Below, piece by piece: positions 40,005-49,506 of a stretch of DNA of 64,000 nucleotides. Below the pieces are notes generated by a model that saw nothing but the letters and a program-made list of their open reading frames with translations, ran no database searches and was not told where the DNA came from. How positions within the stretch are numbered: position 1 is the first letter of the stretch; each line of letters starts with the position of its first letter. The stretch is from Micrococcaceae bacterium Sec5.8 (lineage in GTDB: Bacteria; Actinomycetota; Actinomycetes; Actinomycetales; Micrococcaceae), in assembly GCA_039636775.1 (NCBI GenBank), contig CP143429.1, positions 558,001 to 622,000 of the forward strand. The letters are read 5' to 3'. The position numbers and the translations under genes are program-made.

Positions 40005-41017
40005 AACTCGCCGATTCACCCCTTACCGGCACCCAGCGGGCCGCCGTCGTCCTGATGCAGATGAGCCCGGCCAACGCCGCCAAGGTGATGGCCCAGTTCA
40101 ACGACTCCGAGGCCGAGGAAATTGCCGCCGAGATCGTCCGGCTCCGCAAGGTGGACCCGGAAGTCGCAGAGCAGATTATGAAGGACTTCCACGAAACCGC
40201 GATGACCAGCCCCCGGCAGGCCCGGGGTGGCCGGGAACTGGCCGAAGGCCTGCTGGAAGCGTCTTTCGGCACGGAGAAAGCCGCGGGCCTGCTGAACCGG
40301 CTGACGGTCAACATGGCCGGCAAATCCCTGGAGTTCCTCGAGGACATTGAACCCGTACAGATCCTCGCGCTCATCGACGGCGAACTGCCCCAGACCATCG
40401 CCCTCGTCCTGGCGCACCTGAGCCCGCGCAAGGCCTCCGCCGTGATGTCGGGGCTGCCGGGTTCCCTGCGGGCCGACGTCGCCCTCAGCATCGCCACCAT
40501 GGGCTCGGGCGCCCCCGAGGCCATCGGAATCGTTGCCGACACCCTCAAGCTGCGCGGCGGCGCGGCCGTCTCACAGCAGGCATCCAAGGTGGTGGGCGGC
40601 ATCGCGCCGTTGCTGGAAATCATTAACCGGACCGACGCCGGCACCGAACGCTCCGTACTGGACGGCCTGGACCTGCTGGATCCGGCCCTCGCCGTGGAGA
40701 TCCGCGCCCAGATGGTGACTTTCGACGACATCGTCAAACTCGAACGCCGGGACGTGCAGCTGGTGCTGCGCGGCGTCGACGCCGCCGTGCTGGCCGTGGC
40801 CATGAAGGGCGCCTCGGAATCCGTCCTGGAAGCGATCACCACCAACGTCTCCGGACGCAACCTGGAAATCCTCGAAGCGGAAATCGCCGCCCAGGGCCCG
40901 CTGCGCGCCTCCCAGGTCGAAGAAGCCCGGGCCGCCGTGGTGCGCTCCATCCGCGAGCTGGACGCCGAAGGCCAGATCACCATCCAGCGCGGGGACGAAG
41001 AAGCCTATGTCTACTGA
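40001..41017 (+). CDS. fliG: Flagellar motor switch protein FliG
   Basis: 338 aa. GTQRAAVVLMQMSPANAAKVMAQF at the N terminus, the middle domain with HLSPRKASAVMSGLP, and the C-terminal torque domain (MVTFDDIVKLERRDVQLVLRGVD, VSGRNLEILEAE). Couples to MotA; overlaps fliF by 4 nt and fliH by 11 nt. Confidence 0.95.
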   Translation: MKLADSPLTGTQRAAVVLMQMSPANAAKVMAQFNDSEAEEIAAEIVRLRKVDPEVAEQIMKDFHETAMTSPRQARGGRELAEGLLEASFGTEKAAGLLNRLTVNMAGKSLEFLEDIEPVQILALIDGELPQTIALVLAHLSPRKASAVMSGLPGSLRADVALSIATMGSGAPEAIGIVADTLKLRGGAAVSQQASKVVGGIAPLLEIINRTDAGTERSVLDGLDLLDPALAVEIRAQMVTFDDIVKLERRDVQLVLRGVDAAVLAVAMKGASESVLEAITTNVSGRNLEILEAEIAAQGPLRASQVEEARAAVVRSIRELDAEGQITIQRGDEEAYVY

Positions 41018-41660
41018 CGCGGCAACGACCGGCAACGGACCCGCCCGGATCATCTTTCCCTCGCTCCGTGGCAGCGGACCCGCCAGCGAGCAGGCCGGCT
41101 ACACCGAAGGGCACGCCGCGGGGTACGCCGCCGGGGTCCGTGCTGCCGCCAAGGAACAGCGCCGCTGGCGGGACCGCATGGCTGCCGAGCAGGCCGCCTC
41201 GCTGGCCTCCGGGCAGCAGGACCTGGACCGGGCGGTCCGCGCCCTCGCGGTGGCCCGGACGGACTTCGCCCACCGCAACGTCCAGGCCCTGCACGACGCC
41301 GAGGAAGTCCTGGCCCGGACGGCGCTGGAACTTGCCGAGGCCATCCTCGGCTACGAACTCGCCGAGGGGACCCGGACGGCCCGCGCCGCCCTGGACCGCG
41401 CCCTCGCCGGAGACGACGCCGCCACCGTGCTGGCGATCCGGTTGAACCCGGCGGACATCCAGGTCCTCGCCAAGGAAGGCCAGGACCTGCCGGCCGGCCT
41501 GCCGTTGCGCGCGGACCCATCCCTCAACCGCGGCGACGCCAAAGTTGAATACCGGCAGGGCTGGCTCGACGCGAGCCTCGGCAGCGCCCTGGCCCGTGCC
41601 CGCGAAGCGCTCCTGGGCGATCAGGGCCGGGCGGACGCCGCGCCGGGAGACCTGCGGTGA
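41007..41660 (+). CDS. fliH: Flagellar assembly protein FliH
   Basis: 217 aa, Ala/Arg-rich helical protein with G-x3-G-like spacing (YTEGHAAGYAAGVRAA), followed by a C-terminal domain (ALELAEAILGYELA, VLAIRLNPADIQVLA, DPSLNRGDAKVEYRQGWLDASLGSALARAREALLG) typical of FliH/YscL. Regulates the FliI ATPase. Identified by motif and by its place between fliG and fliI. Confidence 0.85.
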   Translation: MSTDAATTGNGPARIIFPSLRGSGPASEQAGYTEGHAAGYAAGVRAAAKEQRRWRDRMAAEQAASLASGQQDLDRAVRALAVARTDFAHRNVQALHDAEEVLARTALELAEAILGYELAEGTRTARAALDRALAGDDAATVLAIRLNPADIQVLAKEGQDLPAGLPLRADPSLNRGDAKVEYRQGWLDASLGSALARAREALLGDQGRADAAPGDLR

Positions 41661-42985
41661 TCGCCGGTTGGCGTCCCATGGGCGCGGAGTATCCGGCAGC
41701 CCTCCGCGCCGCCGCCCCGCAGCGGGTAGGCGTCGTGACCTCGGTGATGGGCCTGGGCCTGGAAGTGTCCGGACTCGACTGCGCCCTGGGTGACCTGGTC
41801 ACCGTGGGCTCCCACCCGGGACTGGACGCCGAGGTGGTGGCCGCCCTGGAAAGCTCCGTGCGCTGCATGCCGTTGGGCCGGCTGGCCGGCATCGCGGCGG
41901 GCGATCCGGTACGGACCAAGGGCGGCGCCGTGCTGGTCCCCACCGGATCCGGGCTCTTTGGCCGCGTCCTGGACGGTCTCGGCCGGCCGATTGACGGCAA
42001 AGGACCGCTCACCAGCGGCCCCCGCGTGCCGATCGACAACGAAGCCCCCAACGCCATGAAACGCGCCCGCATCGACACGGCCCTGCAGACCGGCGTCCGG
42101 GTACTGGACACGATGACGACGCTCGGCAAAGGCCAGCGCATGGGACTCTTCGCCGGCTCCGGCGTCGGGAAGTCCTCCCTGCTCTCCATGATTGCCCGCG
42201 GCACCGACGCGGAGGTGTCGGTGATTGCCCTCGTGGGGGAGCGCGGCCGCGAAGTCCGTGAGTTCCTTGAAGATGACCTTGGCCCGGCCGGACTGGCGCG
42301 CTCGGTGGTTATTGTTGCCACTTCGGACGAACCGGCCCTGATGCGCATGCGTGCAGCGTTCACCGCGACCCGCATCGCCGAATCCTTCCGCGACAAGGGC
42401 CAGGACGTGGTCCTGATGATGGACTCCCTCACCCGGGTGGCGATGGCCCAGCGCGAGATCGGGCTCTCCGCCGGCGAGCCGCCCGCCACCCGCGGCTACC
42501 CGCCGTCGACGTTCTCCGTCCTCGCACGGCTGCTGGAACGCGCCGGCACCGCCGAAACCGGCTCCGTCACCGGCATCTACACGGTGCTGGTGGATGGCGA
42601 TGACCACAACGAACCGATTGCCGACGCCGCCCGCTCCATCCTGGACGGGCACGTGGTCCTGGACCGGAAGCTCGCCGTCACCGGGCATTTCCCCTCGGTG
42701 GACGTGCTCGGCTCTGTGTCCCGGGTCGCCACCAAAGTCAACGCCCGCCCTCACCTGGAGGCCGCGGCCACCTTGCGCCGCGTCCTCGCCGCCCGGAAAG
42801 CCGCACAGGACCTGATCGACGTCGGCGCCTACCAGGCGGGCACCAACCCGCTGGTGGACGCTGCCCTCAACCACGAGCGGGACATCAGCGCTTTCCTGCA
42901 GCAGCCGATGGACGAATCCACCGCCCACCCCGAGTCCTGGCAGCGGCTCAACCACCTCACCTCGATCCTGGGAGCAGCATCATGA
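41657..42985 (+). CDS. fliI: Flagellum-specific ATPase FliI
   Basis: 442 aa. P-loop AGSGVGKSS (166-174), ALVGERGREVREF, Walker B VVLMMDSLTRVAMAQREIGL, and the C-terminal YQAGTNPLVDAALN. F1-ATPase-like export ATPase. Overlaps fliH and fliJ by 4 nt each. Confidence 0.96.
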   Translation: MIAGWRPMGAEYPAALRAAAPQRVGVVTSVMGLGLEVSGLDCALGDLVTVGSHPGLDAEVVAALESSVRCMPLGRLAGIAAGDPVRTKGGAVLVPTGSGLFGRVLDGLGRPIDGKGPLTSGPRVPIDNEAPNAMKRARIDTALQTGVRVLDTMTTLGKGQRMGLFAGSGVGKSSLLSMIARGTDAEVSVIALVGERGREVREFLEDDLGPAGLARSVVIVATSDEPALMRMRAAFTATRIAESFRDKGQDVVLMMDSLTRVAMAQREIGLSAGEPPATRGYPPSTFSVLARLLERAGTAETGSVTGIYTVLVDGDDHNEPIADAARSILDGHVVLDRKLAVTGHFPSVDVLGSVSRVATKVNARPHLEAAATLRRVLAARKAAQDLIDVGAYQAGTNPLVDAALNHERDISAFLQQPMDESTAHPESWQRLNHLTSILGAAS

Positions 42986-43416
42986 ACCGCCAATTCTCTC
43001 TGGCAGGGCTCCTGCGCCTGCGCCAGATGCAGCAGGACCAGGCCGCCACCGGGCTGGCCAGCGCCCGCTCCCGCTCCAGCTCGGTGCGGGCGCGGGAAGC
43101 CGCCGCGCGCCGCGACCTGGCCGTGGGCGAGGCGCCGGTCTCCGGTTCGGCCTCCCTGCGGGCTGTTGCCGCCGCCCGCTCCTCGTCGCACAGCATGCTC
43201 GCGGACCTCCAGGCTCTCGCCAAAGTGGCGCACACCGAGGAAACCACAGCCCGCGAGGATTTCATCGCCGCCCGCACACGCTCCGTCGGCCTGGAAAAGC
43301 TGCAGGCCCGTCACCTCGAGGAAGTCCACACCGCAGACCTGCGGGCCGAGCAGTCCACCCTGGACGAGATCGCTTCCACCCTCTGGCACCGCGAAGAGCA
43401 GGAGGCGAAGTCATGA
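42982..43416 (+). CDS. fliJ: Flagellar protein FliJ
   Basis: 144 aa coiled-coil protein: FSLAGLLRLRQMQQDQAATGLA at the start and a long helix to RHLEEVHTADLRAEQSTLDEIASTLWHREEQEAKS. It fits the central-stalk-like FliJ by length, helical content and position after fliI; sequence similarity alone would be weak. Confidence 0.82.
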   Translation: MNRQFSLAGLLRLRQMQQDQAATGLASARSRSSSVRAREAAARRDLAVGEAPVSGSASLRAVAAARSSSHSMLADLQALAKVAHTEETTAREDFIAARTRSVGLEKLQARHLEEVHTADLRAEQSTLDEIASTLWHREEQEAKS

Positions 43417-44099
43417 GCATGACCGAGGCAATCGGCCGGATGCAGGGCATCCAGGCGATGATCGCTGAACTGAGCCGGCCCGCCGCAGCCCAAACCAACA
43501 CCGCCGCCCTCCAGTCGGCGGCCGCAACATCGCTGGCCACCGGGACGGGGACCGGGGACGCGGGGTCCTTCACCGAGGCGCTGACAGCGGCGCTGGGCGG
43601 GACCAAGGGCACCGATGCTTCCTCCCTCGCTACCAGCCTGGGCCTGGGCGGCACGACGGCGGTCGGCGCCCTGAAGGGCGTCACCCAGCCGGCCACCGTT
43701 CCCGCCACCGTCCCGGCGGCCGGCGCGGCGACGGGCACCGACGTGGTGGCCATGGCTAAGAAATACATCGGCGTTCCTTACGTGTGGGGCGGAACCAATC
43801 CGGCCACCGGCATGGACTGCTCCGGCTTCACCCAGCGGGTGTTCAAGGATCTGGGCGTTGAGATTCCCCGCGTGGTGAGCGACCAGATGCGCCAGGGCAC
43901 ACCGGTTGCATCCCTGGCCGAGGCCAAGCCCGGCGACCTGCTGGTGAGTTTCGGCGGCGACCACATTTCGATCTACCTCGGCAACGGCAAGGCCATCGAC
44001 GCGCCGGTTCCCGGCAAGACGATCCAGATCCGGGACGCCTGGGAGCAGTACTCCAACCTGACCTCCATCCGGCGCATAGTGCCCGCCGGGACGGCATGA
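43413..44099 (+). CDS. NlpC/P60 peptidoglycan hydrolase of the flagellar operon
   Basis: 228 aa. An N-terminal helix (MTEAIGRMQGIQAMIAEL) and a Thr/Ala/Gly-rich linker lead to a C-terminal NlpC/P60 domain (about 115-228): KKYIGVPYVWGG, catalytic Cys in MDCSGFTQ, and catalytic His in GDHISIYLG. No signal peptide, so export through the flagellar secretion system is plausible. Takes the FlgJ niche: opening the wall for the rod. Overlaps fliJ and fliK by 4 nt. Confidence 0.88.
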   Translation: MSMTEAIGRMQGIQAMIAELSRPAAAQTNTAALQSAAATSLATGTGTGDAGSFTEALTAALGGTKGTDASSLATSLGLGGTTAVGALKGVTQPATVPATVPAAGAATGTDVVAMAKKYIGVPYVWGGTNPATGMDCSGFTQRVFKDLGVEIPRVVSDQMRQGTPVASLAEAKPGDLLVSFGGDHISIYLGNGKAIDAPVPGKTIQIRDAWEQYSNLTSIRRIVPAGTA

Positions 44100-45481
44100 T
44101 GAAAAGCATGGCTCCGGCCTCCACACCGACCGTTGCCGGTCCGGGCCGCGGCGCGGGGCAGAGCACGCGTGCGGCGTCCGCCGGAGGGCACGGGGACGCC
44201 GACACCTTCGGCGCGGTGCTGCAAGGTGTACGGCGTGCACCGGAAGCTTCGCCGAGGCCGGCGACGAACGCCCGCGGCGCTGCGGCCGACGCTGCACCCC
44301 GGGACGCATCCACCGGCGCATCCACCGGTACGGACGCGACGCAGTCCGGCGAGCGACCAGATCCCGGCGCATCCGCGGCCCGGGATGCGCCTGGATCTGA
44401 TGCTTCAGCTGCCGGCAGCGCCGCCGCCCTGGCCCCCGCCCCAAATCTCGTGATCGGCATGCCGCCGGCCGCCGGGACCCACCCCACCGCGGAGCCACAG
44501 ACAGCAGCGCCGGCCGGCGCGCAGATTCCCGGCGTGCGTCCCGGGCCAGCCCCGGCGACGCTGCCTTCGACGGCACTTCCCCTGACCGGGGATGCAGCCA
44601 CCGCCGCACCGGGCACAGCAGTGGCTGGCCCACTGGCGGCGAGTGCTGCCGTGCCGGTGCCCGGACCGCGGTCGTCCCTGGCGGCGACAGCGGCGACGGT
44701 TACGACAGCTTCGACAGTGACGTCACCGACCACACCCTCGACGGCTGCTCCGGCGACGGCACCGCCCGCGGCCGGCGCGGGGAGCGGTCCCACGGACGCC
44801 GCGCTCGCCGCCGCCGCGCTCGCAGACGGCGCGGCCACCGCCCCCGACGGATCCACCTCCGTGGCCCCCGCGGTACCGACGCAGACGCCCGCCGCTGATG
44901 CGCTTGCCGCCGCCGGGAGCGCAGCGGCCGTTGCAGCGCCAGCCGCCCAGCCGGCGTCGTCAGCTGCTCCCGCACCGCACACCGCGCCCCCACCGCAGCC
45001 GCAGACCGGGCCCGCTCTCCAGACCCAGGTGGCGAAGCCGCTTTTCACCCTGGCCGGAGCACCGCAAGGACAGCACATCATGACCTTGCAGGTGAGTCCG
45101 GAGGACCTGGGTCCTCTGACGGTCAGGGCTTATATCGATGCCGCGGGCGTCCGGATCGAGCTCTTCGCCCCCGGCGACGCCGGACGCGAGGCCATCCGGG
45201 GGATCCTGCCCGAGCTCCGCAAGGAACTTGCCGACGCCGGCTTCGGAGCCAGCCTGGACGTCTCCGGGCAGAACGGCCCCGGAAGTGCGGCCCGCGACGG
45301 AACCGGCAGGGACCCTGCGGACCATGGCACGGGACGGGACCCGGGCCCAGACCCGGGTGGCAGCAACGGCCGGGGCGATCAACGGCCCGGCCACCGCTGG
45401 GACGCTCTGGCCGATGGTGCCGCCCTGCGCCACACCAGGGCAGTGAACGGCCCCCAAACCACCCTTGACATTCTTGTCTGA
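44096..45481 (+). CDS. fliK: Flagellar hook-length control protein FliK
   Basis: 461 aa. The first 300 residues are extremely rich in Ala, Pro and Thr (disordered ruler region). The C-terminal Flg_hook domain (about 315-400) reads LFTLAGAPQGQHIMTLQVSP then EDLGPLTVRAYIDAAGVRIEL and ends in a Gly/Arg-rich tail. Controls hook length and switches export specificity through FlhB, which is encoded in this window. Confidence 0.88.
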   Translation: MMKSMAPASTPTVAGPGRGAGQSTRAASAGGHGDADTFGAVLQGVRRAPEASPRPATNARGAAADAAPRDASTGASTGTDATQSGERPDPGASAARDAPGSDASAAGSAAALAPAPNLVIGMPPAAGTHPTAEPQTAAPAGAQIPGVRPGPAPATLPSTALPLTGDAATAAPGTAVAGPLAASAAVPVPGPRSSLAATAATVTTASTVTSPTTPSTAAPATAPPAAGAGSGPTDAALAAAALADGAATAPDGSTSVAPAVPTQTPAADALAAAGSAAAVAAPAAQPASSAAPAPHTAPPPQPQTGPALQTQVAKPLFTLAGAPQGQHIMTLQVSPEDLGPLTVRAYIDAAGVRIELFAPGDAGREAIRGILPELRKELADAGFGASLDVSGQNGPGSAARDGTGRDPADHGTGRDPGPDPGGSNGRGDQRPGHRWDALADGAALRHTRAVNGPQTTLDILV

Positions 45482-45499
45482 CACGAAGGAAAGCGACTC

Positions 45500-45934
45500 A
45501 TGACGATTCAGCCCATCGCCTGGCAGCCGGTCACGGCCGCGGGGGAGACCACCCAGGCCGCTGCCGTGCGGACACCCGTGCAGGCCATGGATTCGGAGGT
45601 GTTCATGTCCCTCCTGGTGGCCCAGCTCAAGAACCAGAACCCCAGCGCCCCCATGGACACCAACCAGATGATGAGCCAGACCATCCAGCTCTCCATGATG
45701 GAGAAAATGCAGGAGCTGACCACCAACAGCAAGGAAGGGTTCTCCCTGCAGATGCGCCAGGCCGCAGCGCAGCTGATCGGCCACTCCGTGGACTACACCC
45801 TCGCCGACGGCACCACCGGCACAGGCAACGCCAGCTCCGTGTCCTATGCCGGCGCCGTTCCGGCTGTCAAGGTGGGCGACCTGTCCATTCCTCTCGACTC
45901 CATCACCGGGCTCACCGCTCCGGCCACCTCCTGA
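45500..45934 (+). CDS. flgD: Flagellar hook capping protein FlgD
   Basis: 144 aa. MDSEVFMSLLVAQLKNQNPS then MDTNQMMSQTIQLSMMEKMQEL is the FlgD signature. Short version without the C-terminal FnIII/Tudor-like extension of enterobacterial FlgD. AAGGAAAG precedes the ATG. Confidence 0.92.
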   Translation: MTIQPIAWQPVTAAGETTQAAAVRTPVQAMDSEVFMSLLVAQLKNQNPSAPMDTNQMMSQTIQLSMMEKMQELTTNSKEGFSLQMRQAAAQLIGHSVDYTLADGTTGTGNASSVSYAGAVPAVKVGDLSIPLDSITGLTAPATS

Positions 45935-45965
45935 CCAGTTCTTCCCCCGTAGAAAGGCAGTTCCC

Positions 45966-47129
45966 ATGCTCCGCTCGCTGTATTCCGGAATCTCCGGCCT
46001 TCGCGCCCACCAGACCATGCTGGATGTCACCGGCAACAACATCGCCAACGTCAACACCGCAGGCTTCAAGGCGTCGTCCACCCAGTTCCAGGACACACTG
46101 TCGCAGATGACGCAGGGCGCCTCCGGCCCCCAGGCCGAAACCGGCGGCAGCAACCCCGCACAGATTGGCCTTGGCGTCCGGGTTGCCGGCGTCAGCACCA
46201 ACTTCGCCCAGGGTTCCTCGCAGAGCACCGGCCGCGCCACCGACATGATGATCTCCGGCGACGGGTTCTTCGTCACCAGCAAGGGCGGGCAGCAGCTCTT
46301 CACCCGTGCCGGCGCCTTCAGCGCCGACGCCGCCGGCCAGCTCGTCAGCCCGGACGGCGGGATCCTGCAGGGGTGGACCGCCGTCAACGGTGCCGTCAAC
46401 ACCGGCGGACCGGTCGGCGACCTCGCGCTCAACGCGAACAACCTCGTGCCGGCGAAGGCCACGGACGCGGTCACGGTGGACGGAAACCTGCCCAGCGAGG
46501 GCGCCACCCTGGAACGCGTCGTCAAGGTCTATGACGCCACCGGGGCCGAGCGTAACCTCAGCCTGACCTTCACCGGTTCGGGTAACAACTGGCGAGTGTC
46601 CGGATCGGATGACAACGGCAGCACCGGAACGGCCGCCCTGACCTTCACCGACGGAAAATTGACCGCCGGCGGCCCGCTGGTGGTCGGCGGCATCTCCGTC
46701 AACCTTCCCGAGATCTCCTCCTTCGCCCGCGTGGCATCCGTCGCGGTCAGCGGCCAGAACGGTGCCGCTGCCGGCAAACTGGAGTCCTTCACCCTCGGCA
46801 ACGACGGCTCCCTGATCGGCTCCTTCAGCAACGGCCTCAAGCAGGTCCTCGCCAAGATTGCCCTGGCCAAGTTCACCAACCCGGGCGGCCTGGAGAAGGC
46901 CGGCGGCTCGTCGTACGTGGCCACCGCCAATTCCGGCGGCGTGCAGCTCGGCGGCGCAGGCGACGCGGGCCTCGGCAGCCTGTCCGGCGGGTCCCTGGAA
47001 ATGTCCAACGTGGACCTGTCCCAGGAATTCACCAACCTGATCGTCGCCCAGCGCGGCTTCCAGGCCAACGCCCGCATCATCACCACCTCGGATGAGGTCC
47101 TGCAGGAGTTGGGCAACCTCAAGCGCTAG
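45966..47129 (+). CDS. flgE: Flagellar hook protein FlgE
   Basis: 387 aa from the ATG giving LRSLYSGISGLRAHQTML; AAAGG lies 8 nt upstream. Rod/hook N terminus with VTGNNIANVNTAGFKASSTQFQ, the GDGFFVTSK segment, and the C-terminal SNVDLSQEFTNLIVAQRGFQ and ARIITTSDEVLQEL. Last gene of the operon; its stop overlaps the stop of the convergent amidotransferase gene by 3 nt. Confidence 0.95.
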   Translation: MLRSLYSGISGLRAHQTMLDVTGNNIANVNTAGFKASSTQFQDTLSQMTQGASGPQAETGGSNPAQIGLGVRVAGVSTNFAQGSSQSTGRATDMMISGDGFFVTSKGGQQLFTRAGAFSADAAGQLVSPDGGILQGWTAVNGAVNTGGPVGDLALNANNLVPAKATDAVTVDGNLPSEGATLERVVKVYDATGAERNLSLTFTGSGNNWRVSGSDDNGSTGTAALTFTDGKLTAGGPLVVGGISVNLPEISSFARVASVAVSGQNGAAAGKLESFTLGNDGSLIGSFSNGLKQVLAKIALAKFTNPGGLEKAGGSSYVATANSGGVQLGGAGDAGLGSLSGGSLEMSNVDLSQEFTNLIVAQRGFQANARIITTSDEVLQELGNLKR

Positions 47130-47992
47130 GCCTTTTGGGAGGCCGCGGCGGAGGGCCCAAGATCGGACAGGGTGAGCGGATGGGCCGGGGCCTCCGGGAA
47201 GGGGAAGCTGGCCGTCACTGCCAGATCCGGGCCCACGTGCACCAGTTCGCCGGCCTCCAAAGCCCGCCACCGCGGGTCCTGGTCCATCCGTTCGGTGGCG
47301 ATGAGGACGTGTGAGGAGCCGGCGAGGTCGTCGCTGCGGGCGTGGATACGGTGGCTCCGGGCGTCCAGAGGGGCCGGGCCGGCTGCATCGGCGCGGCCCC
47401 TCTCCAAAATGTACAACTCATGGGTCGCCGGGTACCTCACGGCCCACAGCTCCGTCGCTGTCGTGACGATGAGGTTCAGGCTGAGCACGGGCACTTCCCG
47501 GGCAATCCACGCGATGGCCCGGGCGAGGCCTTCCCCAGCATCACCGTCCGCCCTCCGGCTCTCTGCGGTGATCAACGCAAACAGCCGCTCGCTGTCCGTC
47601 TGGCCGTGGACGAGGCCGGTGGCACCGAGCCCGGCCAGATGGTGATCGAGTCGCCCGAGACCACCGAAAGCGCCGTTGTGCGCAAACAGCCGTCCGTCCT
47701 GTTCGAAGGGGTGGGTGTTCACCATCGTGTGCGCTCCCGTGCTGGCGTAACGGACGTGGGCCAGGAACGTTGTGCTCTTGAGATCCCGGGCCTCGCGGGC
47801 GAAGGCATGGTCCTCCCAGGCGGCCAGGGGTTGCTTCGCCACGTGGGCTGCGCCGTCCGCGTCGAAGGTACCGATGCCGGCCCCGTCGGGCTCCCTCCGG
47901 CTCTGGACCGAAAGGCTGTCGGGGGCATCAAGGAGCCAAAACGTCGCCCGGACCGGGCGGGCGCCGGCGTGCAGGCCAAAGAGTCGGCACAT
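47126..47992 (-). CDS. Class II glutamine amidotransferase (YafJ-like)
   Basis: 288 aa. Ntn-hydrolase N terminus MCRLFGLH with Cys2 as nucleophile, then HVRYAST, NTHPFEQDGRLFAHNGAFGG, and GQTDSERLFALI. Single GATase_4-type domain with no synthetase partner, so a stand-alone amidase or gamma-glutamyl hydrolase activity is more likely than a subunit role. GGAAGG precedes the ATG. Downstream of gad on the same strand with a 52-nt gap containing a 17-nt direct repeat. Confidence 0.88.
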   Translation of the reverse strand: MCRLFGLHAGARPVRATFWLLDAPDSLSVQSRREPDGAGIGTFDADGAAHVAKQPLAAWEDHAFAREARDLKSTTFLAHVRYASTGAHTMVNTHPFEQDGRLFAHNGAFGGLGRLDHHLAGLGATGLVHGQTDSERLFALITAESRRADGDAGEGLARAIAWIAREVPVLSLNLIVTTATELWAVRYPATHELYILERGRADAAGPAPLDARSHRIHARSDDLAGSSHVLIATERMDQDPRWRALEAGELVHVGPDLAVTASFPFPEAPAHPLTLSDLGPSAAASQKA

Positions 47993-48044
47993 GGCTTTCC
48001 TTCCGTTGGACCCTGCCTAGTGGAGCCCGGCTAGTGGACCCTGC

Positions 48045-49445
48045 CTAGTGGTGGAAGGCCTGGGTTTGCCCACCGGGTGGCATGGGCGCCGTCAACCCGT
48101 CCAGGTACGCGACTTCCTTTGTGAGGTCGGACAGGAAGCTGGATGCGAGGTCGCGGGTGAAGCCGTTGCGCACCACAATCCTTTGTACCGTGACCTCGCC
48201 CAGACCGTCCGGCAGGGGGTAGGCAGGGACGAGCCACCCGTTCATCCGGAGCCGCTCAGAGAGGTGGTGAAGATTCCAGTTTCCGGTGTGGCCGTCAGTG
48301 AGCTGCCAGGCAAAGACCGGGATATCAGATCCGTCACTCCACAACGTGAAGGCGTCCATCGCCCCAATCTCAGCGGACAGATACAGCGCCACGTCCCGGG
48401 AGGTGGCCTGCACCGACTCATAGCCGGCAAAGCCGAGCCGGAGCAAAAGGTAGTACTGCAACAACACCTGCGCGCCCGGCCGTGAAAAGTTCAGCGCGAA
48501 CGTGGGCATGTCCCCGCCGAGGTAGCTGACATGGAAGATCAGGTCATCCGGAAGCGACTGTTCGTCCCGCCAGACAACCCAGCCGAGACCGGGATACACC
48601 AGACCGTATTTGTGGCCGGACGTGTTGATCGAGGCGACCCGGGGGAGGCGGAAGTCCCAGACAGTTTCCGGCTGCAGGAACGGGGCGATCATGGCTCCGG
48701 AGGCCCCGTCGACGTGGATCGGGACATCCAGGCCGCGGCGTGCCTGGATGTCATCCAAAGCCGCCGATATCTTCTCGACCGGTTCGTAGACGCCGGTGTA
48801 CGTCACGCCCATGATGGCCACAACGCCGATCGTGTTCTCGTCCACGTACTGGTCCAGGTCATGGCCATCGAGCATCCGGTGTTCCTTGGACACCGGAACA
48901 AACCGGGGCTCAACATCCCAGTAGTTGCAGAATTTCTCCCAGCACACCTGCACGGCCGAGCTGAGAACGAGGTTGGGCTTATCCGCCGCCAGGCCAGCAG
49001 CGCGTCTGGCGTGCTGCCATCGGCGCTTCAGTGCCAGCCCGCCGAGCATGCATGCTTCCGAGGAACCCGTGGTGGAGGTGCCGATGGTCTTCGCCGGGTC
49101 GGGTGCGTTCCACAGATCTGCGAGCATTCGCCAGCACCGGGTCTCCATCAAAGCCGTTTGCGGGTATTCGTCCTTGTCGATCATGTTCTTGTCGAACGTT
49201 TCGGCGTAAAGCTTCGAGGCTTCCGGTTCCATCCACGTTCCCACGAACGTCGCCAGGTTCAGCCGCGAGTTCCCGTCCAGCATGGCCTCATCGTGAACCA
49301 CCTGATACGCCGTCGAGGGCAGGGACTCCCCGTGCGGCATCGTGAAGCGTGGATACATGGTGGATTCCCCCGGCCGGCTGAACAAGGGGTTCAGCTCGAC
49401 GGCGGAGTCCGGGTCATGAGCCGACGTCCGGTGTGACCTGCTCAT
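48045..49445 (-). CDS. gadB: Glutamate decarboxylase
   Basis: 466 aa PLP enzyme: GTSTTGSSEACMLGGLALKRRW, HVDGASGAMIAPF with Asp246 for the pyridine nitrogen, and SGHKYGLVYPG with PLP lysine Lys279. Converts glutamate to GABA and consumes a proton (acid resistance). No gadC-type antiporter is seen nearby. The C terminus (GGQTQAFHH) is His-containing as in GadB, which closes the active site at neutral pH. Confidence 0.94.
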   Translation of the reverse strand: MSRSHRTSAHDPDSAVELNPLFSRPGESTMYPRFTMPHGESLPSTAYQVVHDEAMLDGNSRLNLATFVGTWMEPEASKLYAETFDKNMIDKDEYPQTALMETRCWRMLADLWNAPDPAKTIGTSTTGSSEACMLGGLALKRRWQHARRAAGLAADKPNLVLSSAVQVCWEKFCNYWDVEPRFVPVSKEHRMLDGHDLDQYVDENTIGVVAIMGVTYTGVYEPVEKISAALDDIQARRGLDVPIHVDGASGAMIAPFLQPETVWDFRLPRVASINTSGHKYGLVYPGLGWVVWRDEQSLPDDLIFHVSYLGGDMPTFALNFSRPGAQVLLQYYLLLRLGFAGYESVQATSRDVALYLSAEIGAMDAFTLWSDGSDIPVFAWQLTDGHTGNWNLHHLSERLRMNGWLVPAYPLPDGLGEVTVQRIVVRNGFTRDLASSFLSDLTKEVAYLDGLTAPMPPGGQTQAFHH

Positions 49446-49506
49446 TTTTGCTCCTTCGCATCGAGGGACCGCCTCGGACCTCCAGCCGGTGGTTATCCGA
49501 AGTCTC

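Noticed and set aside
45966..47129. flgE gene read as FlgG or FlgF
   Set aside because: Position after flgD, length of 387 aa and the LRSLYSGISGL start fit the hook protein better than a distal rod protein.
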